The translations under genes and the position numbers were made by a program. Shown here one piece after another: positions 1-7,612 of a DNA stretch of 12,553 nt. Every line of letters begins with the position of its first letter. Within the stretch, counting starts at the first letter, position 1. Source of the DNA: DATDRS01 sp035291605 (GTDB taxonomy: Bacteria; Chloroflexota; Anaerolineae; Anaerolineales; UBA6663); assembly GCA_035291605.1 (NCBI GenBank), contig DATDRS010000349.1:1-12553 (forward strand), given 5' to 3'. Under the pieces are notes generated by a model that was not told where the DNA came from, ran no database searches, and was given only the letters and a program-made list of their open reading frames with translations.

Positions 1-624
1 GCCGCGACGCACAATCTCGCGCGCTTCCGGCGTATCGAAGTCGCGGGCCTGATGGCCGAGGGAGCAGTAAAAGACGCGCCCCTGCTGCCACCGGCGTTTC
101 CAGACGACGGGCATGACACAGCCCGCAATCCACGGCGCGGCCTGGCCGTCGAAGGTCGTCGTCGCCAGCACCTCATTGCTCGGATCCACGTGCAGGTAAT
201 ACTGCTCCGAGTGCATGGCGAAATCGGACAACCCGGCGGTGATGGGGTCGGCGTGATTGATGATGTTGACGGTATAGTCCCGGACGTCGCCGGGATGCGC
301 CACCCACTGCCCGCCGCACATGAATTGGTAGTGGGTGTTCTGCCGGAAGGCGTCGCACATGCCGCCGTGCCAGCCGCCGAAGCCCACGCCGCCGGCGACC
401 GCGGCGAGCAGGCCCTTTTCCTGCTCCGGCGTCAGGCTGCTCATGGAGACACATTGCGAGATCAAGTCAAACGCGCGCAGGCGCTCGGCGTCACAATAGA
501 CGTCGAGGGTGTCCGCGATCTCAACGTGATATCCGGCGGCCTCCAGCAGGCGCGCGAAGATCTCCACGCACTGCTCAGGCTGGTGGCTTTCCCAGCCGCC
601 CCACACAAACAGCGCCGATTTCAT
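1..624 (-). CDS. ThuA-like domain protein (partial, C-terminus outside window)
   Basis: The reading frame is open from an ATG at 622-624 to the window edge (208 codons, no stop), so the C-terminus is missing. The translation starts MKSALFVWGGWESHQPEQC and has the layout of the ThuA-like family (class-I glutamine-amidotransferase-like fold, named after a trehalose-utilisation protein). A beta-strand start with a GGW turn is at residues 5-11, then a GFGGWHGG motif at about 81-88, an INHADPITAGL segment at about 121-131, and a W-x5-GRVFYCSLGH segment near residues 175-190 that is typical of the family. Many ThuA-like proteins act on sugars or have unknown enzymology, so no substrate can be named. 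A GGAGG sits 11 nt before the ATG. It starts 24 bp after the HD gene and is the last visible gene of the minus-strand cluster. Confidence 0.85.
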   Translation of the reverse strand, partial: MKSALFVWGGWESHQPEQCVEIFARLLEAAGYHVEIADTLDVYCDAERLRAFDLISQCVSMSSLTPEQEKGLLAAVAGGVGFGGWHGGMCDAFRQNTHYQFMCGGQWVAHPGDVRDYTVNIINHADPITAGLSDFAMHSEQYYLHVDPSNEVLATTTFDGQAAPWIAGCVMPVVWKRRWQQGRVFYCSLGHQARDFDTPEAREIVRRG

Positions 625-648
625 CCTTCCAGGACCTCCCATGCCTCG

Positions 649-1284
649 TCAGACCGTTCGTTCCGCCCCACTCGTCGAGAAAAAACTTTCCACCGCTCTG
701 TCCAGCTCACGGATGAGTGGATGGGCGCGCAGCTCGCCCTCTCTCAAGCTCGCCGTCACGGCGCGGTAATACCAGGCAATCGCCGGACGGCCGCGCTTGA
801 AACGCGCCCACAGCGCGTCGCCGAGTTCGGCGTGGTCGGCGGCCATCGAGCGCAGGTTGTGCAGCTTGTCGGCGGCGGAGACGAGCTGGATGGCGCGCGG
901 CGCGGTCTTGAGGTAATTCACCGTATGCTGTTTCCGCTCTTCCCACGGGGCGCGCTTGTCCGGCTCCGAGCAGCCCTCCACGATCTCGGCCACGCGCGCG
1001 CCGAACTGCTCGCGCAGTTGAGCGAGCGTCACCCCCGTGTCCTCGACGGTGTCGTGCAGGAGCGCCGCCGCGAGCAGTTCAGGATCCGCTTCGCCGCTCT
1101 CTAACAGCACCAGCATCACACCGACCGGATGGACGATGTAGGGCACGTCGGTGCTCTTGCGCTTCTGGACGGCGTGCGCGCAGGCGGCGAACGTCAGCGC
1201 GGCGTCAAGCAATGGCGTTGATAGCGCGTATTGCGGATTGCGTATTCCGTATGGTGTATTCCGTATTTCGTCTTCATCCTTCAT
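649..1284 (-). CDS. SpoT/Mesh1-like HD-domain hydrolase (putative small alarmone hydrolase)
   Basis: This 211-aa protein matches the HD hydrolase half of RelA/SpoT proteins with no synthetase, TGS or ACT domain, as in Mesh1-type small alarmone hydrolases. Visible residues are H37, H52 in YIVHP, the HDTVED motif at 77-82 and D139 in AADKLHNLRS, which together would bind the Mn2+ ion. ppGpp 3'-pyrophosphatase activity is the family expectation, not proven here; related HD proteins can act on other nucleotides. The first ~20 residues (MKDEDEIRNTPYGIRNPQYA) do not look like the family: they are encoded by a degenerate heptamer repeat (1227-1302) that supplies the start codon and a GAGGG just before it. 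The conserved part begins near residue 25, where a TTG could be an alternative start. It lies 3 bp after the hydantoinase stop, so translational coupling is likely. Confidence 0.85.
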   Translation of the reverse strand: MKDEDEIRNTPYGIRNPQYALSTPLLDAALTFAACAHAVQKRKSTDVPYIVHPVGVMLVLLESGEADPELLAAALLHDTVEDTGVTLAQLREQFGARVAEIVEGCSEPDKRAPWEERKQHTVNYLKTAPRAIQLVSAADKLHNLRSMAADHAELGDALWARFKRGRPAIAWYYRAVTASLREGELRAHPLIRELDRAVESFFSTSGAERTV

Positions 1285-1287
1285 CCC

Positions 1288-1302
<15 letters not shown>
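1227..1302. repeat. Degenerate heptamer tandem repeat at a gene junction
   Basis: Two 7-bp periodic blocks lie head to tail. Positions 1227-1268 hold six units of the form CGTATTC (CGTATTG, CGGATTG, CGTATTC, CGTATGG, TGTATTC, CGTATTT). Positions 1275-1302 hold four units of the form CATCCTT (CATCCTT, CATCCCT, CAGCTTT, CATCCTT). The array covers the last codons and stop of the hydantoinase gene, the 3-bp gap, and the start codon plus about 19 codons of the HD gene. It resembles in style the short tandemly repeated repetitive heptamers known from cyanobacteria; that comparison is mine. Confidence 0.8.
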
Positions 1303-2913
<1,611 letters not shown>

Positions 2914-2939
2914 GCGAGGCCGGGGCAAGGGGAGGCGCG

Positions 2940-3743
2940 TCAGTCCGGGACCTGCATCACGATGAGGGTGATGTTGTCGTGGCCGCCGCGCGCGCGCGCG
3001 AGGAGGGTAAGTGAGTCCACGGCCGGCTGCGGCTCGAGCTGCGCGAGTTTTTCGAGCATCTCCTCCGGCTCCACCAGGTCGCTCAACCCGTCTGAACAGA
3101 TCAGCACTTGGTCGCCGGGTTCGAGCAGGAAGCCCTGGTTCTTCTGCGCCTGTTCCGGCGTTTCGGTGTCGTAGAGGCGCAGGCGAAAGTCCGGTTTCAC
3201 GTTGGCGTCCCGACCCAGGTGCTGGCGGAGCACGTGCTGGTTGGGATGTTTCCTGGCCTCCGCGCGCGTGATGATTCCATGCTCGATGGCCTCCTGCACC
3301 CAGGTATGATCCACGCTGATCTGGCGGATGCTCTGCTTATGGATGAGGTACAGGCGGCTGTCGCCGACGTAAGCCGTGTACAGGCGACGGCTGGCGACAA
3401 GCGCCACAGCGCAAGTCGTCGCCATCCCGTAGTAATCCGGCTGCTGGGCCGCCTCGGCCACGACGAAGGCCGCCTGGACGACGGCCAGCTCGAGCATTCC
3501 TTTGTAGTCGCGGTCCTGGCTCTTCTGCACGGCCTCGGTGATCGTCTTCACGGCGAGGGCCGAGGCAACCTCGCCGGCGCGGTTCCCGCCGACGCCGTCG
3601 GCAATCACGCCGAGGGTGACGACCTCGTTCCCGTCCTCGGTGCAGAACACAGAAACATTGTAGTGGTCCTCGTTATTCTTGCCGCTTTCGCCCGGGTGAG
3701 TACCGTGACCCAGTTTCAAATCAGATGGCTCACAAAGAATCAT
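2940..3743 (-). CDS. PP2C-family serine/threonine protein phosphatase
   Basis: This 267-aa soluble protein is a single PP2C/Stp1-type catalytic domain. The metal-binding motifs are in the usual order: GKNNEDHY (residues 21-28), VIADGVGGNRAGE (46-58, with the key D49), MATTCAVAL (from about 107), YVGDSRLY, DHTWVQEAI, CSDGLSDLV and GGHDNITLIV near the end. It should remove phosphate from Ser/Thr of proteins using two Mn2+/Mg2+ ions, normally opposing Hanks-type kinases. No kinase gene is visible in the window. Length is normal for bacterial PP2Cs (about 240-270). The ATG at 3741-3743 begins the first family-like segment; the upstream Shine-Dalgarno match is weak (AGG, 8 nt). It lies 44 bp after mutY and 26 bp before hyuB, and may have its own promoter at 3787-3816. 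Confidence 0.93.
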   Translation of the reverse strand: MILCEPSDLKLGHGTHPGESGKNNEDHYNVSVFCTEDGNEVVTLGVIADGVGGNRAGEVASALAVKTITEAVQKSQDRDYKGMLELAVVQAAFVVAEAAQQPDYYGMATTCAVALVASRRLYTAYVGDSRLYLIHKQSIRQISVDHTWVQEAIEHGIITRAEARKHPNQHVLRQHLGRDANVKPDFRLRLYDTETPEQAQKNQGFLLEPGDQVLICSDGLSDLVEPEEMLEKLAQLEPQPAVDSLTLLARARGGHDNITLIVMQVPD

Positions 3744-3786
3744 GTCGTTGCCTGTTGTGTCGAGAGGGTCTATTCTACCTGTCCTG

Positions 3787-3816
3787 TCTATAAACGCACG
3801 GCGATCTGCCGGTCAA
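3787..3816 (-). promoter_or_regulatory. Candidate promoter for the phosphatase-hyuB-HD-thuA genes
   Basis: On the minus strand TTGACC (3811-3816) and TATAGA (3787-3792) are 18 bp apart, a good sigma-70-like -35 and a moderate -10. It overlaps the last codons of mutY and would start transcription about 40 nt before the phosphatase ATG. A second -10-like TAGAAT lies just downstream. No experimental support. Confidence 0.4.
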
Positions 3817-4840
3817 TTTTGCCCATGGGGTAGCGGTTCAATTCCGCCACGCGCACCCATCTGGCGAGCGCGCCGCTCTGGCTGCGGGGCGAGCCGCTGC
3901 GCCAGCGGCAGTCGAAAACGTGCTGAGTGACGCGGAAGTGGGTGAACGCGTGGGCGAGCGTCTGGATCTGGGGGCCGACGGATATTTCGATGCCTGATTC
4001 TCCGCGCAGCAGGCGGCGCAAACAGTCGGCCTGGTCTTTGCCGCTCTCGCACTGCCCGGCGGGGAAAGCCCACAACCCGCCGAGGAGTTGCTCGACCGGG
4101 CGCTGAACGATCAGCACACGGCCATTTTTGCGGATGACGCCCGAGACAAGCCTGTGCTGCGGGACGGGCGAACGCTTCGCGGTGACCGGGCGCTCAAGCT
4201 GCACGCCCAGCCTGTGAGCCGTGCACATCGCGCGGAGCGGGCAGGCCGCGCAGGCGGGGGCGCGGGGGGTGCAGATGGTCGCCCCCAGATCCATGAGGGC
4301 CTGGTTGTGATCGCCCGCGCGGCCCGGCGGCGTGAGGCTCTCGGCCAGCGCCCAGAGTTTTTTCTCGCCCTGAGATGACCTCACCTCTTCCCGGAAATCA
4401 AAAACACGCGCCAAGACGCGCTTGACGTTGCCGTCGAGGACGGCGGCATCCACGCCAAAGGCGATGGAAGCGATAGCCGCGGCGGTGTAACGACCGATGC
4501 CGGGCAGGACGCGCAGGCCTTCCGGCGTGCGCGGCAGTCGCCCGCCATATTCTTGCGTGACTTTTTGCGCGGCGCGATGCAGATTGCGCGCCCGGCTGTA
4601 ATACCCCAGGCCTTCCCAGACAGTGAGCACATCGTGCAGAGGCGCGGCGGCAAGGGCGCGCAGGGTGGGGAAACGCTTGAGCCAGCGGCGGTAGTAGGGG
4701 ATCACTGCCTCCACCTGTGTCTGCTGAAGCATGATCTCCGAAACCCAGATGCGGTAAGGGTCGCGCGTCCCGCGCCACGGAAGCTTGCGCCCAGACTTGG
4801 CGTACCATCTGAGCAGACGGGCGGAAAGTGCGTGCTGCAT
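3788..4840 (-). CDS. mutY: A/G-specific adenine DNA glycosylase MutY
   Basis: The 350-aa product removes adenine mispaired with 8-oxoguanine in base-excision repair. It has the N-terminal LPWR motif (20-23), SEIMLQQTQV with the catalytic Glu at 35, a helix-hairpin-helix VLPGIGRYTA (111-120) and LDGNV with the catalytic Asp at 136. The 4Fe-4S cluster ligands are C190, C197, C200 and C206 with the C-x6-C-x2-C-x5-C spacing. A C-terminal NUDIX-like (MutT-like) 8-oxoG recognition domain follows from about 230 (VIRKNGRVLIVQRP, LGGLWAFPAG, HAFTHFRVT), which separates it from endonuclease III. The length is standard. The ATG at 4838-4840 directly precedes the conserved N-terminus and has no Shine-Dalgarno sequence; a TATAAT hexamer 7 nt upstream suggests leaderless expression. 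It is divergent from dnaA and probably heads the minus-strand cluster. Confidence 0.95.
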   Translation of the reverse strand: MQHALSARLLRWYAKSGRKLPWRGTRDPYRIWVSEIMLQQTQVEAVIPYYRRWLKRFPTLRALAAAPLHDVLTVWEGLGYYSRARNLHRAAQKVTQEYGGRLPRTPEGLRVLPGIGRYTAAAIASIAFGVDAAVLDGNVKRVLARVFDFREEVRSSQGEKKLWALAESLTPPGRAGDHNQALMDLGATICTPRAPACAACPLRAMCTAHRLGVQLERPVTAKRSPVPQHRLVSGVIRKNGRVLIVQRPVEQLLGGLWAFPAGQCESGKDQADCLRRLLRGESGIEISVGPQIQTLAHAFTHFRVTQHVFDCRWRSGSPRSQSGALARWVRVAELNRYPMGKIDRQIAVRL

Positions 4841-4847
4841 GGCGCTG

Positions 4848-4853
4848 ATTATA
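4848..4853 (-). promoter_or_regulatory. -10 element (TATAAT) for mutY, probably leaderless
   Basis: A perfect TATAAT on the minus strand ends 7 nt before the mutY ATG, which would place the transcription start at or next to the start codon. No convincing -35 hexamer is seen at 16-19 bp (AACCGG and neighbours). The absence of a ribosome binding site before mutY fits a leaderless mRNA. Confidence 0.5.
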
Positions 4854-5022
4854 CTCTGATGGCGAAAGGGCCGGTTTCAGCGGGTGCGCGCCGCGCAGGG
4901 GGCAGGTGTTCACGCCGCCTGGATGGAAAGCAGTGAAGCCGAAGGCTGCGCGTCCTATGTCTGCGTGTTGCGCATTCCGGGCGCAACTCAGTCGGGAAAC
5001 GCGGCGCTCCCTTGCTTCACCC

Positions 5023-5115
5023 TGTGGATAAGCAGCCTGTTTCTGTGGATAAACCGGCGTAAAAGTGGATAAGTGTGTGGACAGGTTAGGCTAATCTCTG
5101 GAGAACTGTGGAGAA
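5023..5115. other. DnaA-box cluster upstream of dnaA (probable part of oriC)
   Basis: Two perfect consensus boxes (TGTGGATAA, reverse of TTATCCACA) are at 5023-5031 and 5044-5052. One-mismatch boxes follow at 5064-5072 (AGTGGATAA) and 5107-5115 (TGTGGAGAA), with a weaker TGTGGACAG at 5076-5084. All point the same way. The first three begin 21 and 20 bp apart, about two helical turns, so DnaA molecules would line up on one face. A neighbouring dnaA gene and AT-rich DNA on the promoter side support an origin role. Confidence 0.8.
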
Positions 5116-5457
5116 AATTTCGGTTTTGCACGTCTCTGCGAATTTTCTGGCGCGATGTTCGTCCCTGTCTTCTCCGCCGACTGAATCACCCCGCGGAAAC
5201 ATCAAGTGTGAGGCTTGTCAGGCGATCACATCGCCTCAATGTCTGATAGGAATTTCTTAAGTTAGAAATCTCGTGGGCTGGGTCGCGAATAAAAATTAGC
5301 CCCATAGGTTGGGTTGACTCATCTCCATCTGGGCATCCGTAGGGGGAGGCGTTGACCTCGAACAGAGGATCACCTGAACCCGATACCCATCGCTTTCCCT
5401 TAAGGTAGGCGTTTCTTAAAAGATTCGATTCTTTTACACTTGCGTAGGGGAAGAGTA

Positions 5458-5486
5458 TTGAATCAACTTGGTCACTCTGTTACAAT
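5458..5486 (+). promoter_or_regulatory. Probable dnaA promoter
   Basis: TTGAAT (5458-5463) and TACAAT (5481-5486) are separated by 17 bp, and TGT directly before the -10 makes it an extended -10 element. The predicted start is near 5493, giving a leader of about 140 nt. The DnaA boxes end about 340 bp upstream, so autoregulation by boxes overlapping the promoter is not evident. Confidence 0.6.
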
Positions 5487-5632
5487 CTGGGACGCCGTCA
5501 GGGAATCAACCACAATCAGGTAGGGGCATCGTTCGCAGACATCGGCTGGGGCAACATAAGTCCGGTGCGTGATTGTGTATTCGCTGGCGAAAGATTTCCG
5601 GCACATCTTTTTACGTGTGAGGCAGCAGCTCA

Positions 5633-6997
5633 ATGCAATCCGAACAAGTATGGCAGGCCGCGCTCGGCCAACTTCAGCTTGAGATGAGCAAAGGCACGTT
5701 CGATACGTGGGTGCGCGATACGGCGCTGCTCACGTATGAGGACGGCTTGTATGTCGTCGGCGTCCCAAACGCCTACACCAAAGACTGGCTGGACCACCGC
5801 CTGCTCAGCACGGTGAAGCGCACGCTAACCAGCGTCACGGGCCGGACTGTGGAGGTGCGTTTCGTGGTGTGGCCTGGGAACAAGAAGGACGAAGCCCGGC
5901 CCGAAATCGGCCCCCTGGGCGTGGAACCGGCCAACGGGGGTCAGGAAACTCTGGGGCCGTTGCCCGTTCCGGCCATCCTGAACCCCAAGTATATGTTTGA
6001 AACCTTCGTCGTCGGCCCGAGCAACAGGCTGGCGCACGCGGCCTGCCTCGCCGCCGCCGAGAACCCGGCCAGGGCTTACAATCCGATCTTCCTGTATGGC
6101 GGCGTGGGGCTGGGCAAGACACACCTGCTGCAGGCTGTGGGCAACGCGTGCGGCGCGCGCGGCCTGCAGGTGCTTTACGTCTCGTCGGAAGAATTCACCA
6201 ACGACCTCATCAACGCGATCCGCAGGCATACGACGGAGACCTTCCGCGAGAAGTACCGCAACATCGACGTCCTGCTGATTGACGACATTCAGTTTATCGC
6301 CGGCAAAGAGTCCACGCAGGAGGAGTTTTTCCACACCTTCAACACTTTGCACGGGCAGGACAAGCAGCTGGTCATCACTTCGGACCGTCCGCCGAAAGCG
6401 ATGGTAACGCTGGAAGAGCGGTTGCGCTCCCGCTTTGAATGGGGCCTCACGGTAGATATTCAACCCCCCGACCTGGAAACGCGACAGGCGATTCTGCGCT
6501 CCAAGGCCGAGCGCGCCGGGCGCAAGATTGATCCGGAAGTCATCGAGTTGATTGCGCGCCGGGTGCAGAGCAACATCCGCGAGTTGGAAGGGGCGCTGAC
6601 CCGCGTGATGGCCTACGCCGACCTGACCGACCATCCGTTGAGCCTCGAGCTCGCGAACTCGGCCCTCGTGGACCTGCTGCCCCGCCGCCGCACCCTGTCG
6701 TCGCCGCAGATCATCGAAACCGTCGCCGCGTTTTACAACCATTCGCCCGAGATCCTGAAGGGTCGCGAGCGCTCGAAGGACATCGCCTGGGCCAGGCAGG
6801 TCGCCATGTACCTGATTCGCGAGGAAACGGACGCCTCCCTCCCGGCCATCGGCGAGGCGCTGGGCGACCGCGATCACACGACCGTCATGTATGGTTGCCA
6901 GAAGGTCGCCGACATGGTCGAGCGCGACGACTCTATCCGTCGCCAGCTCATCGCGATCCGTGAAAGGCTGTATAACCAGGCAGGGATCCCTGTCTGA
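5633..6997 (+). CDS. dnaA: Chromosomal replication initiator protein DnaA
   Basis: The 454-aa protein is a complete DnaA. Domain I (about 1-80, WQAALGQLQLEMSKGTFDTWV) is followed by a short linker domain II (about 85-110). The AAA+ domain III has Walker A GGVGLGKTH (156-164), Walker B with D217-D218 in LLIDDIQFIAG, the initiator-specific SSEEFTNDLINAIR segment and the LRSRFEWGL arginine-finger region. Domain IV carries the DNA-binding signature DHTTVMYG starting at 414. ATP-bound DnaA binds the 9-mer boxes found on both sides of this gene and melts the origin. The ATG at 5633 matches the family N-terminus, with GTGAGG about 12 nt upstream. It is transcribed from a promoter near 5460-5486 and ends at a strong terminator at 7013-7050. 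The usual partner dnaN does not follow. Confidence 0.98.
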   Translation: MQSEQVWQAALGQLQLEMSKGTFDTWVRDTALLTYEDGLYVVGVPNAYTKDWLDHRLLSTVKRTLTSVTGRTVEVRFVVWPGNKKDEARPEIGPLGVEPANGGQETLGPLPVPAILNPKYMFETFVVGPSNRLAHAACLAAAENPARAYNPIFLYGGVGLGKTHLLQAVGNACGARGLQVLYVSSEEFTNDLINAIRRHTTETFREKYRNIDVLLIDDIQFIAGKESTQEEFFHTFNTLHGQDKQLVITSDRPPKAMVTLEERLRSRFEWGLTVDIQPPDLETRQAILRSKAERAGRKIDPEVIELIARRVQSNIRELEGALTRVMAYADLTDHPLSLELANSALVDLLPRRRTLSSPQIIETVAAFYNHSPEILKGRERSKDIAWARQVAMYLIREETDASLPAIGEALGDRDHTTVMYGCQKVADMVERDDSIRRQLIAIRERLYNQAGIPV

Positions 6998-7012
6998 ACT
7001 CCCCGCCGAGGC

Positions 7013-7050
7013 AAAACCGGGAGGGCTGATTGTCAGTCCTCCCGGTTTTT
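7013..7050 (+). terminator. Rho-independent terminator of dnaA
   Basis: Arms 7013-7029 and 7033-7049 pair over 17 bp (one G-T wobble) around a TTG loop, starting 15 nt after the dnaA stop. The CCGGGAGG/CCTCCCGG core is followed by TTTTTAT. The AAAA at the 5' side means it could also terminate transcription arriving from the right. Confidence 0.92.
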
Positions 7051-7244
7051 ATTTCTCCTTGCCCTAAATAGCGATACGACACGCCACTGGTAGGGAGGCA
7101 ATACACTAGCACGTGAATGTTTTTATGTCATTCAGATGCTTTCCGGTGTGGATAACTCGGTGGAAACTGTGGAAAAACCCCCCGTTTTGGGGAGAGATCG
7201 ATACATAGGTTAGAACCATGTTCAAGTGCTTGAAAAACTACATG

Positions 7245-7256
7245 CCCATATATTGG
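7245..7256 (+). repeat. 12-mer direct repeat, copy 1 (CCCATATATTGG)
   Basis: An exact second copy is at 7383-7394, 138 bp away. A related sequence GCCCCATAGGTTGG lies upstream of dnaA at 5299-5312. The role is unknown; an origin-binding protein or unwinding site is possible. Confidence 0.6.
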
Positions 7257-7382
7257 GGTAGGAAGTAAAAACCGGTTAGATATTTGCTTCCTGAAAAATG
7301 ACCCCGTGCCTGGCTGAAATCTATCCAACCCATCCACATTGAACCCACATGTAGGCTGTGGAAACTAAAAGGCTGATTTGGC

Positions 7383-7394
7383 CCCATATATTGG
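7383..7394 (+). repeat. 12-mer direct repeat, copy 2 (CCCATATATTGG)
   Basis: Exact copy of the 12-mer at 7245-7256; here preceded by GC, as in the related upstream site at 5299-5312. Confidence 0.6.
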
Positions 7395-7522
7395 TCATCG
7401 GCAGGTAAAGTCCCTATATCTTCCAGTCGGGAGAGGCTAAGATCTCACTTCCCACATATCCCCAGCGCCTAATACTACGACGATATACCTTAATAGAGTT
7501 ATCCAGAGACATGCTCAGGCAA

Positions 7523-7530
7523 AAGAAAAA
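7523..7530. repeat. Target site duplication, left copy (AAGAAAAA)
   Basis: The 8 bp directly before the left inverted repeat are identical to the 8 bp directly after the right one (8846-8853). Eight bp is the usual duplication length for ISL3 elements. Confidence 0.92.
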
Positions 7531-7555
7531 GGCTCTCCCGACTTTGACGGGGTAA
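7531..7555 (+). repeat. Left terminal inverted repeat of the IS
   Basis: Begins GGCTCTCCCGACTT and matches the reverse complement of 8821-8845 at 19 of 25 positions. Confidence 0.9.
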
Positions 7556-7612
7556 GCCCTTTTGGCGAGATTTGATACCATTGTCACATCTTCCTGACCA
7601 GCGAGGTGTGCA

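Larger units (their letters stand above)
4854..5632. other. Non-coding region between mutY and dnaA (probable origin half and dnaA leader)
   Basis: No convincing gene is seen in this 0.78-kb stretch. The first part (4854-5020) is GC-rich and featureless. A DnaA-box cluster occupies 5023-5115. After it the sequence becomes AT-richer, with AATTTCTTAAGTTAGAAAT at 5251-5269 (ATTTCT/AGAAAT arms), AATAAAAATTAG at 5289-5299, and AAAAGA/TCTTTT arms at 5418-5435, which are candidates for an unwinding element. A perfect 7-bp hairpin AGGCGAT-CAC-ATCGCCT is at 5220-5236. The dnaA promoter is at 5458-5486, leaving a leader of about 140 nt. Confidence 0.6.
7051..7530. other. Non-coding region after dnaA with DnaA-box-like sites (probable second origin half)
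   Basis: No convincing gene is seen in 480 bp; it is richer in A+T than the flanking genes. A perfect DnaA box TGTGGATAA is at 7147-7155, and a one-mismatch TGTGGAAAA follows exactly 21 bp later (7168-7176), the same phasing as in the upstream cluster. A one-mismatch box in the opposite orientation, TTATCCAGA, is at 7499-7507, and a weak TGTGGAAAC at 7357-7365. The 12-mer CCCATATATTGG occurs twice. A small hairpin CCCC-GTTTT-GGGG is at 7180-7192. The IS inserted at 7531 ends this region. Confidence 0.65.

Noticed and set aside
52..1104. Long plus-strand open frame (350 codons) over the ThuA-like and HD genes
   Set aside because: It is antisense to two genes with clear family motifs; its translation is low-complexity, Arg/His/Ala-rich, and matches nothing I know.
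3788..4840. Endonuclease III (nth) instead of mutY
   Set aside because: The C-terminal NUDIX-like domain, the length of 350 and the MutY-type LPWR and SEIMLQQTQV motifs favour mutY.
5220..5236. 7-bp hairpin AGGCGAT/ATCGCCT as a terminator or operator
   Set aside because: No T-tract, no gene ending nearby, and it is short enough to arise by chance; noted only within the origin region.
5825..6877. Long minus-strand open frame inside dnaA
   Set aside because: A shadow of the GC-rich dnaA codons; dnaA is certain on the plus strand.
7128..7337. Possible 69-aa minus-strand gene after dnaA
   Set aside because: Its frame covers DnaA boxes and a 12-mer repeat, has no good ribosome site, and the residues look random.
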